NCBI GenBank assembly: GCA_040216735.1
Contig: JAVJOO010000002.1
Location: forward strand, 62,001-126,000
DNA length: 64,000 nucleotides
Origin: Alphaproteobacteria bacterium
Lineage (GTDB): Bacteria; Pseudomonadota; Alphaproteobacteria; SHVP01
Direction: 5' to 3'
The notes beneath the pieces were generated by a model. It was not told the DNA's origin. It saw nothing but the letters and a program-made list of their open reading frames with translations, and searched no databases. Shown in pieces: positions 8,510-17,190 of this stretch (position 1 is the first letter of the stretch; every line of letters begins with the position of its first letter). Position numbers and translations under genes: made by a program.

Positions 8510-8564
8510 CGGACAGGCCTAAACATCCGGCCATTCAACCGCTGCCACCTGAGGAGTAGGGACG

Positions 8565-10157
8565 ATGACGATCCGGCCAAGCCGCCGCCGCTTTCTCAAA
8601 CAATCGCTCGCGACCGGGGGCGTTCTCGCCGCCGCCAGCGGTACTGGGCTAGGGTTCTTGACGGGCGCGCCTGCCCTCGCCGCTGCTGCAGCCGGCCGGC
8701 CTCTGATGCCGAGCGGCCTTCAGACCGGCGACATCAGCGCCGACCGGGCGATGATTTGGAGCCGAGCCGACCGCGCCGCGCGCCTTATCGTCGATTGGTC
8801 GACGACGGAATCCTTCGCCGACGCCCGGCGTGTGGTCGGGCCCGCCGCCCTCGCCAGCAACGATTTCTGCGCCAAGATCGACCTGGCAGGTTTGCCGCAA
8901 GGTCAGCGGATATTCTACCGCGCCCAGTTCCAGAATCTCGACGACGTGAACGTCCTGAGCGAACCCTTGATCGGTCGCTTCAACACACCACCCGCCGGTT
9001 TTCAAGACGTCTCGTTCGTATGGTCGGGCGACACCGCCGGTCAGGGTTGGGGCATCAACACCGAGTGGGGCGGCATGAAAATCTATGAAGCGATGCGCCG
9101 CGTCCAACCGGATTTCTTCATCCATTCGGGCGACACCATTTATGCGGACGGACCGATCGCGGCCGAAGCAAAAATGCCGAACGGACAGATGTGGAAGAAC
9201 GTCGTTATCGAGGAGAAGTTGAAAGTCGCAGAGACGCTCAACGAGTTCCGCGCCAACTACCGCTACAATTTGATGGATGAGAACCTCCGCCGCTTCAACG
9301 CCGAAGTGCCTATGCTTGCCCAGTGGGACGACCATGAGACGGTCAACAACTGGTACCCAACCGAGGTGCTCGCGAACGACGACCGCTATTCCGTCAAGAG
9401 TGCGGCGCTGCTGGCGGCGCGCGCCAACCGCGCGTTCATGGAATACATGCCGCTGCGCCAGCACCCGCGCGATCCAGAACGGGTCTACCGCAAGATCTCC
9501 TACGGGCCGTTGCTCGATGTATTTTTCTTGGACATGCGCACCTACCGGGCTGCAATCGGTGCCAACAACCAGAGCGAACGCAGCGCCGCGACGGAATTTC
9601 TTGGCCATGAACAGATCCGCTGGTTGAAGCAGGAACTGTTCACGTCCAATGCCGTGTGGAAGGTCATCGCGTCGGACATGCCCATCGGGCTCGTCGTCTA
9701 CGACAACTTCCAGACCAAGGATACTTTCGAGAACGGGGCAAACGGGAACGGCCCGGTACGCGGTCGCGAGTTCGATATTGCCGATGTCCTCAGCTTCATC
9801 AAGACGGCCGACATCCAGAACGTCGTTTGGTTGACGGCGGACGTGCATTACACCGCAGCGCACTTCTACGATCCCAACCAAGCGCAGTTTCAGGAATTCA
9901 AACCGTTCTGGGAGTTCGTATCCGGTCCGCTCAACGCCGGCACCTTCGGACCCAACGATCTCGACAATACGTTCGGACCGCAGGTGATGTATGTGAAGGC
10001 ACCGCCGGCCGGACAGTTCAACCTGCCGCCCTCCGACGGGATGCAGTTCTTCGGTCAGGTCCGCATTGACGCCCGCAGCCGGATCATGACCGTCGACCTC
10101 AAGGATCTCGACGGCGCGACTCTCTACACCAAAGAACTGAACCCCGAAGCCGCCTAA
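8565..10157 (+). CDS. phoD: PhoD-type alkaline phosphatase, Tat-exported
   Basis: A 530-residue phosphatase/phosphodiesterase of the PhoD family. A twin-arginine signal (SRRRFLK at residues 6-12, then a hydrophobic stretch) directs folded export to the periplasm. It has the PhoD N-terminal beta domain (about 45-140) and the metallophosphatase core with HSGDTIYADG, AQWDDHE, DMRTYR and LTADVHYTAA, which supply the metal-binding Asp, Asn and His residues. The start follows a GGAG ribosome binding site. A candidate Pho box at 8492-8509 fits phosphate-starvation control, and a perfect terminator at 10194-10233 closes the unit. It is monocistronic and divergent from the deacetylase gene. Confidence 0.9.
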   Translation: MTIRPSRRRFLKQSLATGGVLAAASGTGLGFLTGAPALAAAAAGRPLMPSGLQTGDISADRAMIWSRADRAARLIVDWSTTESFADARRVVGPAALASNDFCAKIDLAGLPQGQRIFYRAQFQNLDDVNVLSEPLIGRFNTPPAGFQDVSFVWSGDTAGQGWGINTEWGGMKIYEAMRRVQPDFFIHSGDTIYADGPIAAEAKMPNGQMWKNVVIEEKLKVAETLNEFRANYRYNLMDENLRRFNAEVPMLAQWDDHETVNNWYPTEVLANDDRYSVKSAALLAARANRAFMEYMPLRQHPRDPERVYRKISYGPLLDVFFLDMRTYRAAIGANNQSERSAATEFLGHEQIRWLKQELFTSNAVWKVIASDMPIGLVVYDNFQTKDTFENGANGNGPVRGREFDIADVLSFIKTADIQNVVWLTADVHYTAAHFYDPNQAQFQEFKPFWEFVSGPLNAGTFGPNDLDNTFGPQVMYVKAPPAGQFNLPPSDGMQFFGQVRIDARSRIMTVDLKDLDGATLYTKELNPEAA

Positions 10158-10193
10158 ACCCCGCGGCATTACCTCCCTGTTCGGGTTACCTTG

Positions 10194-10233
10194 CGCCGTG
10201 CGGCTCGCCGCACGGCGTCTTCTTTTTTTTTTT
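10194..10233 (+). terminator. Rho-independent terminator after phoD
   Basis: CGCCGTGCGG (10194-10203) pairs perfectly with CCGCACGGCG (10208-10217) around a 4-base loop, giving a 10-bp GC-rich stem followed by a long T run ending at 10233. It lies 36 bases beyond the phoD stop. Confidence 0.95.
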
Positions 10234-10329
10234 GCCGGGCGGGCAGCGCCGCCAAAGGTATCGCGCCGGCGCCATCCGTCCCTTAGATTATGCGGCCAAC
10301 GACAATGCGCCGATCCGGGGAGGATGCAC

Positions 10330-10653
10330 ATGATCATCGACTACCGCGCCTATACGCTGAAGACGGGCACCGTGCCGCTGTTTCTCAAACTCTTCGACGA
10401 AGAGGGCCGAGACGTGCAAAAACGCATCCTCGGCAATTTCATCGGTATGTTCCGTCAGGAAATCGGCAACCCGAACCAAATCATCCACATGTGGGGCTAC
10501 GCCAACCTTGAGGAGCGCCAGCGCCGCCGCGCCGCATGCGCCGCCGACCCCACGTTCCTGGCCTATGTCAAAAAAGCGCGCGAATACATCGTCGAGCAGG
10601 ACGTGCGCATTCTCGTGCCCGAAGCCGGCACGCCGGACCTCAGCAAGCTTTAG
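10330..10653 (+). CDS. NIPSNAP family protein
   Basis: A 107-residue protein starting MIIDYRAYTLKTG, with IIHMWGYANLEERQRRR in the middle and EQDVRILVP near the end, all typical of the small bacterial NIPSNAP (dimeric alpha-beta barrel) family. Members are found beside catabolic and detoxification genes and a few act as isomerases or degrade reactive intermediates; no specific activity is proven for this type. Of two in-frame ATGs, 10330 is preferred because the GGGGAGG ribosome binding site ending at 10323 is then properly spaced. It is followed 64 bases later by a glutathione transferase gene, probably the same transcript. Confidence 0.85.
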   Translation: MIIDYRAYTLKTGTVPLFLKLFDEEGRDVQKRILGNFIGMFRQEIGNPNQIIHMWGYANLEERQRRRAACAADPTFLAYVKKAREYIVEQDVRILVPEAGTPDLSKL

Positions 10654-10717
10654 GTTAGTCTTTCCACCGGACGCAGCGCGGCCAAGACCGCGCGCGCCGC
10701 AACCCAAGGAACCGATC

Positions 10718-11383
10718 ATGAAACTCGTCTTCACGCCCAACCCCGACTACATCCATAAGGTTCTCGTCACCGCGCACGAAGCGGGCGTCCTCGACAAACT
10801 CCACATGGAACGCCAGGTACCGTTCGACGAAGACACCGAAATTTGGAAGTACAACCCCTTGGGCAAAGTGCCATCCTTCGTGAAGGACGACGGCAAGCCG
10901 TTGTTCGGCGGCCTGTTGATTTGCGAATACCTCGATTCGTTCAACACGACCGCACCGCTGTTTCCCAAGGATGCCACCCAATGGGACGTGCGCCGCCAAA
11001 TGGTCACCTCCGACGGCGTGTTCGACGCCACCACCCTGGTTCGGGTCGAAAGCTGGCGCGACAAGGCGGTGTGGAACAAGGATTACATGCTGCGCGAACG
11101 GCGCAAGATCATGCTGGCGCTCAAGCTGCTCAACGAAGACGCCAAGGAATGGCTGAAGAACCCGAAGGTCTTCCACATCGCCCACGTCACCTCGGCGGGC
11201 AGCCTGTCCTACCTCAGCTTGCGCAACCCGATTACCGACTGCAAGCTGGTCGACGGCGACGGCGATTGGGACTGGAAGAAAGAATTTCCGGTGCTGGGCG
11301 AATGGTACGACGGCATTCTAAGCCGCCCGTCGCTCAAGTTCCGCCTGACCAAGGAAGACATCGCCGCCTATCCGAAGGCGTAG
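10718..11383 (+). CDS. Glutathione S-transferase family protein
   Basis: A 221-residue protein with an N-terminal thioredoxin-like domain (MKLVFTPNPDYIHKV, then NPLGKVPSFVKDDG around residues 46-60 with the conserved cis-Pro) and an all-helical C-terminal domain ending RPSLKFRLTKEDI. The PSFV and CEYLD segments are the glutathione-binding part of the fold. It would conjugate glutathione to an electrophile or use it in isomerisation or dehalogenation. The start position usually holding Ser/Cys/Tyr reads TPNPDY, so the catalytic hydroxyl is unclear. It is cytoplasmic and paired with the upstream NIPSNAP gene. The ATG at 10718 is where similarity begins. Confidence 0.85.
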   Translation: MKLVFTPNPDYIHKVLVTAHEAGVLDKLHMERQVPFDEDTEIWKYNPLGKVPSFVKDDGKPLFGGLLICEYLDSFNTTAPLFPKDATQWDVRRQMVTSDGVFDATTLVRVESWRDKAVWNKDYMLRERRKIMLALKLLNEDAKEWLKNPKVFHIAHVTSAGSLSYLSLRNPITDCKLVDGDGDWDWKKEFPVLGEWYDGILSRPSLKFRLTKEDIAAYPKA

Positions 11384-11464
11384 CGCGGGCGCAGACGCGG
11401 CGGCGAGGCCAGCATCGCGGTCCCTTTCGGGCGGCCGCGGCCTAAGCGCGTCGGATGGACCCTT

Positions 11465-12364
11465 CTAGGGCGCGTCCCCGAGATGCGCGCCGTCTTGGGG
11501 GACATAGGTGTCGCGCACATCCGGTGGCCGCATTTCCACGAGCCCGCGATAGGTTGCCGACAGCACTGCCGCGACAACGGCGGCGCCCGCGAATAAAGCG
11601 ACACTGGAAATGAAGGCCGGCACCCAAGCCAGGGCGATTGAATCGGAAAACGCGTCAGGCGCGCCGGCGAACGACACCGGCACGAATTTGCTGAAGAACT
11701 GCGACACGGCGTACATGGACGCGAAGAGTATGACAACGCGTACTTTCGCCTGCCCGGTGAACACCCATGCATCGCCCAACGCCAAGGGCCGGCCCACCGC
11801 CGTCGACGGCAACACCATCGACAGCCGCGACCACACGATAAGGATACCCAAGCTGCCGCCGACACTGATGACCAGCACGCCGAAGGTTCCGGTGACTGAA
11901 CCGAAAACCAAACTGACGATCGACAGACCGACGAACATCCCGACGATCAACAGGACAAGCTTCATCACTCCCTTAGAAAAGCGGGTCTGCTCTTTGGTCC
12001 ACACGATTGCGCGCCAGGGCGAGCCACTGGACTGAGGGTGCAAGAAGAGCCGATGCAAATACGACGCGAAGCCGACCCACAGCGCGAACCAGACCAACGC
12101 CAATACTAGGTCCGCGACTAAGGAGAGCAGAGTTTGGGCGTCAGCGGATAACCGCAAAAGTGCCGCAACGAAGCCGTACGACACGAGCGTCATCACCACC
12201 ACCGGCCCGATCATCGCCGACAAAATCGGCACCGCGTCACGGAACAGCGCGCCGAGCGCCTGCGCCCATACCTTGCGCATCGACAACCGACCATTGCGCA
12301 ACACGGTGCGCGCCGGTTCGGCGGTGGCGGGCGCCGTCGCCGGCCCGGGGGGCTGTTCGGTCAT
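11465..12364 (-). CDS. Multi-spanning membrane protein of unknown function
   Basis: A 299-residue protein with a proline/alanine-rich N terminus (about 25 residues) and roughly six hydrophobic segments, for example around ILSAMIGPVVVMTLVSYGF, ADLVLALVWFALWVG and LVLLIVGMFVGLSIVSLVF, and one near the C terminus (AGAAVVAAVLSATY). It looks like an inner-membrane protein, but I recognise no family. The ATG at 12364 is chosen because upstream in-frame sequence is antisense to the SDR gene. It lies 50 bases downstream of that SDR gene on the same strand and could share its transcript. No catalytic motif or transporter signature is apparent. Confidence 0.7.
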   Translation of the reverse strand: MTEQPPGPATAPATAEPARTVLRNGRLSMRKVWAQALGALFRDAVPILSAMIGPVVVMTLVSYGFVAALLRLSADAQTLLSLVADLVLALVWFALWVGFASYLHRLFLHPQSSGSPWRAIVWTKEQTRFSKGVMKLVLLIVGMFVGLSIVSLVFGSVTGTFGVLVISVGGSLGILIVWSRLSMVLPSTAVGRPLALGDAWVFTGQAKVRVVILFASMYAVSQFFSKFVPVSFAGAPDAFSDSIALAWVPAFISSVALFAGAAVVAAVLSATYRGLVEMRPPDVRDTYVPQDGAHLGDAP

Positions 12365-12414
12365 CCCCGGTATTATGCTTGGATCAGGGATCGTTTCACG
12401 CGAAAACCCCGCCT

Positions 12415-13206
12415 CTACGCCAAGTCTTTCGTCCAGCCGCCGTCCACAATGATCGAGCGCCCGGTCATGTAGCTGGCGAGGTCGCTCGCCATGAAGATCA
12501 CCGGGCGCGCCATCTCGATCGCGGCGGCGACGCGGCGCATCGGGATCTCCTTCATGAATTCCTTTTCGAACGCCCGGGGCGTGAAGCCCGTGCCGCGCGA
12601 CAGGTTGGTCATCAGCTTGTCCCAATGCTCGGTCTGGGTCGGGCCGGGTTGCAGCGCGTTGATGTAGATACCGTATTTCATGATTTCTTCGGACAGGCCC
12701 TTGGTGAAGGACAGCAGCGCCGCATTGGTGGTGGAGCCCGGCAATAGGCGCGGGTGGGGTTGGCGCCCGGTATTGCCGGCGACGTTGACGATGCGCCCGT
12801 ATTTTTGCCTGCGCATCGCCGGCAGCACCGCGCGCACCATGCGCACGGCACCCAGGAACTTGAGCTGCAGCGCGGCATCCCAGGTATCGTCGGTGACTTC
12901 CCAAAACAGCCCGCCCTGGGACGAACCGGCAGAGTTGATCAGAATGTCGATCCGCCCGAATGCGCCCAGCACTTCCTTGGCAACGTGATCGGCACTGCCG
13001 CGCGCGCCCATATCGGCCGCAATGAACCCGACTTCGGTGCGGTAGCGTTTGGACAACCGCTTGGCCAACGCGTCGAGATAGCGCGGGGTGCGCGCCACCA
13101 ACACGACCTTGGCGCCCTCCGCCGCGAGAATTTCGGCGCAGGCCGCCCCGATCCCCTTGGAGGCACCGGTGACGATCGCGATTTTGTTCTTAAACCCTAG
13201 ATTCAT
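12415..13206 (-). CDS. SDR-family protein lacking the canonical Ser-Tyr-Lys triad
   Basis: A 263-residue Rossmann-fold protein with the nucleotide-binding TGASKGIG (13-20) and NSAG (91-94) motifs and the ASYMTGRSIIVDGGW ending of short-chain dehydrogenases. Where classical members carry Ser-x12-Tyr-x3-Lys, this one reads GNTGRQ and then LLPGSTTNAAL, so the Ser, Tyr and Lys positions become Gly144, Gly157 and Asn161. It can probably bind NAD(P)H but should not use the standard mechanism. A GGGGAGG ribosome binding site supports the ATG at 13206. It is divergent from the TauD-type dioxygenase gene, 63 bases away, suggesting shared regulation. Confidence 0.85.
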   Translation of the reverse strand: MNLGFKNKIAIVTGASKGIGAACAEILAAEGAKVVLVARTPRYLDALAKRLSKRYRTEVGFIAADMGARGSADHVAKEVLGAFGRIDILINSAGSSQGGLFWEVTDDTWDAALQLKFLGAVRMVRAVLPAMRRQKYGRIVNVAGNTGRQPHPRLLPGSTTNAALLSFTKGLSEEIMKYGIYINALQPGPTQTEHWDKLMTNLSRGTGFTPRAFEKEFMKEIPMRRVAAAIEMARPVIFMASDLASYMTGRSIIVDGGWTKDLA

Positions 13207-13269
13207 TGCTTGTCCTCCCCTGCGCGGCCTGCCCTTGCGCGCGCCGCCTATCCTGCCGGATGATGCGGC

Positions 13270-14094
13270 ATGACACTGACCATGACCAAACTGCACGACC
13301 ATGTCGGCACCGAAATCGCTGGCGTCGACCTGTCGCAACCTTTGGACGACGCCACCTTCGCCGTCCTTGAGCAAGCGTTCTACCAGAATTCTGTGCTGGT
13401 GTTTCGCGGCCAGAACTTGGCACCGGAAGCACATATCGCTTTCTCGCGCCGCTTCGGGCCGTTGGAGGTCCATATCCTCGACCAGTACCAGCTCGCGGGC
13501 CATCCCGAGATTCTGCTGTTGTCCAACCGCACCGACGATGCCGGCAACCCGATCGGCCTGGTCGAGGCCGGGCGCTATTGGCACACCGACGTCTCGTTTA
13601 CCGCGGCCCCCAGCATGGGCTCGTTTCTGTATGCGGTGGAAATCCCGCCCGAGGGCGGCGACACGCTGTTCGCGAGCCAGTTCGCCGCCTACGATGCCCT
13701 GCCGGGCGAATGGAAAACGCGGCTGGGTAAACTCAGCGCCCTGCACGGGCTCAACAAGACCACCGCGCCCAAATTCACCGACGAGCAACTGGCCCGCGTC
13801 ACCGGCGTCGAACACCCCCTAGTCCGCACCCATCCAAAGACCGGCCGCAAGGCGCTCTATGCGGGGGTATTCGTGCTCAAGGTCCTCGGTGTAAGCGACG
13901 CGGAATCGGACGCGATTCTCGACTTCCTCCGGGCGCATTGGGCAAAAGATGCTTTTATCTATCGCCACCGCTGGCAGGTCGGCGATCTCGTGATGTGGGA
14001 CAACCGAAGCATCTTGCATCACGCCACACCATTCGACGCGCGCCACATCCGCCACATGCACCGCACCACGGTCGAAGGCGAAAAGCCGGTTTAG
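13270..14094 (+). CDS. TauD/TfdA-type Fe(II)/2-oxoglutarate-dependent dioxygenase
   Basis: A 274-residue dioxygenase with the facial triad visible as His105-x-Asp107 (YWHTDVSF) and a distal His near 251 (SILHHAT), plus the 2-oxoglutarate-binding Arg near 265 (HMHRTTV). DLVMWDNRS is the usual beta-strand before the distal His. Enzymes of this family hydroxylate taurine, aryloxyalkanoates, alkyl sulfates and other small acids, releasing the heteroatom group. The substrate is not predictable; the catabolic neighbourhood favours a carboxylate or sulfonate. It is cytoplasmic, of normal length, and divergent from the atypical SDR gene. An internal ATG four codons in is an alternative start. Confidence 0.9.
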   Translation: MTLTMTKLHDHVGTEIAGVDLSQPLDDATFAVLEQAFYQNSVLVFRGQNLAPEAHIAFSRRFGPLEVHILDQYQLAGHPEILLLSNRTDDAGNPIGLVEAGRYWHTDVSFTAAPSMGSFLYAVEIPPEGGDTLFASQFAAYDALPGEWKTRLGKLSALHGLNKTTAPKFTDEQLARVTGVEHPLVRTHPKTGRKALYAGVFVLKVLGVSDAESDAILDFLRAHWAKDAFIYRHRWQVGDLVMWDNRSILHHATPFDARHIRHMHRTTVEGEKPV

Positions 14095-14169
14095 ACGCGT
14101 CGGGTAACCGACGCCCGCGCCGGGCAAAAACAACAAACCCCGCGAATCGCTTTTCAGGGAGCTTCAAAC

Positions 14170-14445
14170 GTGAGTCAGGTATGGGTAATTTTCGTCACGG
14201 TGTTCCTCGCCGAGCTTGGCGATAAGACGCAGCTTGCGACCGTCCTGTTCGCCGCCGAACGCGACACCAGGCCCCTGTTGGTCTTCGTCGCGGCCGCCGG
14301 CGCACTGGTCGCGTCGACCGCCCTTGCCGTCGTTCTCGGGACGACGGTCGAGCGCTATTTGACGATGATCCCACTCAAACTGATCGCGGGCGTCGGCTTT
14401 GTAACGATCGGGCTATGGACAATCTGGGGACACTTCAACCCGTAG
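14170..14445 (+). CDS. Half-size GDT1/TMEM165 (UPF0016) membrane protein
   Basis: A 91-residue membrane protein with the family signature ELGDKT at residues 15-20 in the first of about three helices. Full-length GDT1 proteins are Mn2+/Ca2+ transporters with two such repeats; this carries one and would need to pair with itself or another half. A partner half is not seen nearby. GTG at 14170 is the only sensible start, with AGGGAG a few bases upstream, because the signature begins immediately after. It lies 10 bases before queF and is probably cotranscribed with it. Manganese export is the best guess from the family. Confidence 0.8.
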   Translation: MSQVWVIFVTVFLAELGDKTQLATVLFAAERDTRPLLVFVAAAGALVASTALAVVLGTTVERYLTMIPLKLIAGVGFVTIGLWTIWGHFNP

Positions 14446-14455
14446 GGAGTTTGCC

Positions 14456-14914
14456 ATGACGGATACCAGCGGCCTGACCATTCTCGGCGGCAAGACCGAG
14501 ACACCCGCTACGCCCGACGACGCGATCATCGAGCGCGTGCCAAACGGCAGCCGCGAGACACCCTATGTCGTGCGTTTCACCTGCCCCGAATTCACCAGCC
14601 TTTGCCCGATGACCGGCCAGCCCGACTTCGCCCACCTCGTGATCGACTACGTCCCTGACGAATGGCTCATTGAGAGCAAGGCGCTCAAACTTTATTTGGG
14701 CGCGTTCCGCAACCACGGGGCATTTCACGAAGACTGTATCGCCGGCATCGCTCAACGGCTGGTGACAGAGGTCGCACCGCAGTGGCTGCGGATTGGCGGC
14801 TATTTCTTTCCGCGCGGCGGCATCCCGATCGATGTCTTCTGGCAAACCGGCGCGCCGCCTGATGGCGTGTGGCTGCCCGACCAAGGCGTGGCCCCCTACC
14901 GCGGGCGCGGCTAG
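14456..14914 (+). CDS. queF: NADPH-dependent 7-cyano-7-deazaguanine reductase (preQ0 reductase)
   Basis: A 152-residue unimodular QueF that reduces preQ0 to preQ1 in queuosine biosynthesis. The segment [19 protein letters not shown] (41-59) carries the nucleophilic Cys50 that forms the thioimide and Asp57; ESKALKLYL and FRNHGAFHE (73-92) supply the substrate and NADPH contacts. Length and motifs are complete. It acts in the cytoplasm and feeds tRNA-guanine transglycosylase; the gluQRS gene at 39720 modifies queuosine at the other end of the pathway. The ATG follows the stop of the upstream GDT1 gene by 10 bases with a GGGAG ribosome binding site. Confidence 0.96.
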   Translation: MTDTSGLTILGGKTETPATPDDAIIERVPNGSRETPYVVRFTCPEFTSLCPMTGQPDFAHLVIDYVPDEWLIESKALKLYLGAFRNHGAFHEDCIAGIAQRLVTEVAPQWLRIGGYFFPRGGIPIDVFWQTGAPPDGVWLPDQGVAPYRGRG

Positions 14915-15222
14915 ACTTTTTTCGGCCCAAGCAGCCCCGGGGGATTTTACCTGCCGGCGCGAACGGGCGCGCGGGCGATATTTTTCTTTTGCCGGATTGA
15001 CGCGCGGCGGGCCCGTACCTACTCACGCATGACGATGCGCTGGAAGCCGCCGCGCGGGCCGGAATCGCGCGTAACCGGTCGCGCCGCCGACGTCCGCAGA
15101 GCCTTGACGCGGCACCTTGCCCCTACTTCCGCCCATGACCGTCAATCCCTAGATTTCCGCCCGCACGCACACGCGAAGCGCCACTGTCGGCGCCGCCTGC
15201 GATGCTTTTATGGAGAGAAGAA
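14915..15222. other. 308-base gap with no recognised gene
   Basis: The interval between queF and the small exported protein gene holds GC-rich sequence with a T-rich patch near 14980-14992. I see no convincing reading frame, RNA gene or strong terminator. A ribosome binding site for the next gene lies at its right end (GGAGAGAAG, about 15211-15219). Confidence 0.6.
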
Positions 15223-15483
15223 ATGAAGACCCTCGGTTTGCTGGCCGCCCTCGCGGTCGGTGCATCGCTGTTTGCCATGTCGCCCGCTAACGCGGCGACC
15301 TGCAAAGACGACCTTGCCTTCGTGCAGAAGGAATTGGCGAACGTGACCGACGCGACCAAAGTCGACGCCGCCAAGAAGCTTTGGGGCGAGGCCGACAAGG
15401 CGATGAAGGCCGGCGACGAAGCCGCCTGCGTCGAAAAGATCAACGCCGCGATGGCCGGCGCAGGGATCAAACGGGCCCACTAA
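15223..15483 (+). CDS. Small exported protein of unknown function
   Basis: An 86-residue protein with a clear Sec signal peptide (MKTLGLLAALAVGASLFA, cleavage likely after ANA near residue 26). The mature part is about 60 residues, helical and rich in Ala, Lys and Asp, with two cysteines (ATCKDD and AACVEK) that could form a disulfide in the periplasm. Short Ala/Lys helical periplasmic proteins of this type are common in Rhodospirillales but unnamed. The ATG at 15223 follows a GGAGAGAAG ribosome binding site; an upstream in-frame ATG would bury the signal. A long hairpin lies between it and the next gene. Confidence 0.75.
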   Translation: MKTLGLLAALAVGASLFAMSPANAATCKDDLAFVQKELANVTDATKVDAAKKLWGEADKAMKAGDEAACVEKINAAMAGAGIKRAH

Positions 15484-15535
15484 GCCACGTTTAGCCGGAA
15501 GCAGCGGCGCCCGAACCGTGCCGCCGCGTCCGGAA

Positions 15536-15582
15536 TCGCGTCCGGGGGTACCCTTCCGGCCCGACCGAACCCCCGGACGCGA
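15536..15582 (+). terminator. Perfect 14-bp stem, probable terminator or attenuator
   Basis: Positions 15536-15549 pair perfectly with 15569-15582 around a 19-base loop. The T-rich stretch after the stem (about 15591-15603) is interrupted, so termination may be partial. It lies 52 bases after the small exported protein gene and 33 bases before the next ATG. Confidence 0.6.
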
Positions 15583-15615
15583 CGATCCGATTTTACCGAT
15601 TTTGGAGTTCCGTCG

Positions 15616-15903
15616 ATGACATCCCTGTTTAAGCGCCATGCCGAAGCCGCCCTAGTGACCCTCCTTGCCCTTTCGACCTTGGGGCCCGCCATTGTCGTGG
15701 TCGGCGTGATAGCCGCATTCGGCGGCGAAGCCGCGGGTGAAACGCTTGGTCTGTTACCGGGCGGCTGGCTCGACACCCATTTAGCTACGCTCCTTGCGGC
15801 GGGCGCGGTGGTGGCGTTTCCCGTGGTCGTCGTTGGCGCGATTTGGTGGTACCGGCGCAGCCTGCGCGCAGTGACCCTCTACACCGGACTACAAGCGTCC
15901 TAG
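15616..15903 (+). CDS. Small two-helix membrane protein
   Basis: A 95-residue protein with two predicted transmembrane helices, about residues 12-35 (ALVTLLALSTLGPAIVVVGV) and 60-80 (LLAAGAVVAFPVVVVGAIWW), and a basic YRRSLRA segment after the second that probably faces the cytoplasm. I recognise no family. It follows the hairpin at 15536-15582, and its 3' end overlaps the convergent DUF3095 gene by four bases. A GGAG ribosome binding site precedes the ATG. Confidence 0.65.
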   Translation: MTSLFKRHAEAALVTLLALSTLGPAIVVVGVIAAFGGEAAGETLGLLPGGWLDTHLATLLAAGAVVAFPVVVVGAIWWYRRSLRAVTLYTGLQAS

Positions 15904-17108
15904 GCCGCCGCGTCTTTGAGCTGGGCCGCGGCCGACGCGTAACCGCCGCCGCCGCCGTCGAGGAAGTGCAGGTGCGAATCGGCGGTGATCGAGGGCACGA
16001 TGCACGTCATCATCGCCTCCTTTTGGCGGTGCAGGCCGTAGGTCAAGACCCCCTTGGCTTGGGCCGCGCCAAGAAGTTCCTCGATCTCGCGGGCAACCGC
16101 CGCGCCACAATCGACCGTGAGGTAGAGCCCGTCGTCGTACTTCTGGAAGTCGGTGTTGGCCGACACCATGCGGCGATAGTGCGCCGAATCGAATGGCCCC
16201 AGCTTTAACCGCAGCCGGAACATCGCCGACAACACCAGGGTCTGGAAAATCGCCCGCAGGCGGCGCGCCGCCCGGGGCGCCTTGCTGCCCACCAAGCGAC
16301 CCATCAGTTCGGCGCTGCCGAGCGGCCAGCCCAGATCGGGACCGCGCGACGGCATCGGGTTGTATTGCTTTTCCTTGTTCAGGATCTTCAAGAGATCGGC
16401 CGTCGCGGCGGCGTAGGCCGGACCGGGGACCGCCTCGTTGGGCCGCACGATGATCGACAGGATCGCGCCGTTACGTGCGCGCACCGGACCCCATTGGCAC
16501 GACAGCCCGGTCAGGTCGGGCCGCGCGTCGGGCGCGGCGGGTTCCAAGCCGATGCGGCCGGCCTTGAGTTCGGTCTCGGCCCACCTGATCCCGCCGCCCG
16601 AGAACATCGCGTAGTCGAGCGCCGATGAGGCGCTGTAGCGCGCGACCTGGACATCGACCCCGGCCTTGCGAATATCCGCGACCGGGATCAACGCGACCCG
16701 CAGGTCGAGATGCAAGTCGTCGCGCACCCAGGCGGCGGTGCGCGTCAATGCGTCCCGCGCCGCCGACGCGTCGCTTGCGGGAACGGCAAACTGTGCCCCG
16801 TCGCCGCCGAAGGCAAAGGGGAACCCTTGATGACCCAGCGCGTTAATGACCGCGCTGATCGCCGCCGCACCGGCCAAGTTCACCGCCTTGTAGCGCCCGG
16901 CGGCAATCGCCGCCGTCGATTCGACGACGTCGGTGACCCCGACCCACCAATCCTCGGGCAGCGCCCGGTAGGCGCTTTGGTCGAGAACCCGGCCGAAGTC
17001 GGCGACCGGCGTAATGTCTTCATAGAAAGTCGAACTCAAGGAACCCACGCGTGCGGCGCCGGCAGGCGGCGCTTCATTGCACCGGACCGCGGAACCCGCC
17101 GGGTACAT
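15900..17108 (-). CDS. DUF3095 family protein (nucleotidyl-cyclase-like fold)
   Basis: A protein of up to 402 residues. DWWVGVTDVVESTAAIAAGRYKAVN (about 53-77) and FAFGGDGAQFAVP (about 98-110) resemble the two metal-binding segments of class III nucleotidyl cyclases (the FxDI/DVV and GGDG positions), which is the usual description of DUF3095 proteins. The rest, including a basic linker (SKAPRAARRLRAIF) and a C-terminal YGLHRQKEAMMTC segment, follows the family. Activity as a cyclase is unproven. The true start may be 20-25 codons inside the longest reading (near LSSTFYEDI), since the upstream part is not conserved-looking. It is transcribed towards the small membrane protein gene. Confidence 0.75.
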   Translation of the reverse strand: MYPAGSAVRCNEAPPAGAARVGSLSSTFYEDITPVADFGRVLDQSAYRALPEDWWVGVTDVVESTAAIAAGRYKAVNLAGAAAISAVINALGHQGFPFAFGGDGAQFAVPASDASAARDALTRTAAWVRDDLHLDLRVALIPVADIRKAGVDVQVARYSASSALDYAMFSGGGIRWAETELKAGRIGLEPAAPDARPDLTGLSCQWGPVRARNGAILSIIVRPNEAVPGPAYAAATADLLKILNKEKQYNPMPSRGPDLGWPLGSAELMGRLVGSKAPRAARRLRAIFQTLVLSAMFRLRLKLGPFDSAHYRRMVSANTDFQKYDDGLYLTVDCGAAVAREIEELLGAAQAKGVLTYGLHRQKEAMMTCIVPSITADSHLHFLDGGGGGYASAAAQLKDAAA

Positions 17109-17190
17109 GCGGTCTCATGGACGCGCGGACAAGGGGTATCCGCGGATTTGTGACCATGGATGGCCGCGCCCCCGCGACGCTGGGGCTGCG

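Noticed and set aside
8649-10337. A 562-codon minus-strand frame opposite phoD
   Set aside because: The phoD frame has a Tat signal and metal-binding motifs; the opposite frame also crosses the terminator and has no recognisable domain.
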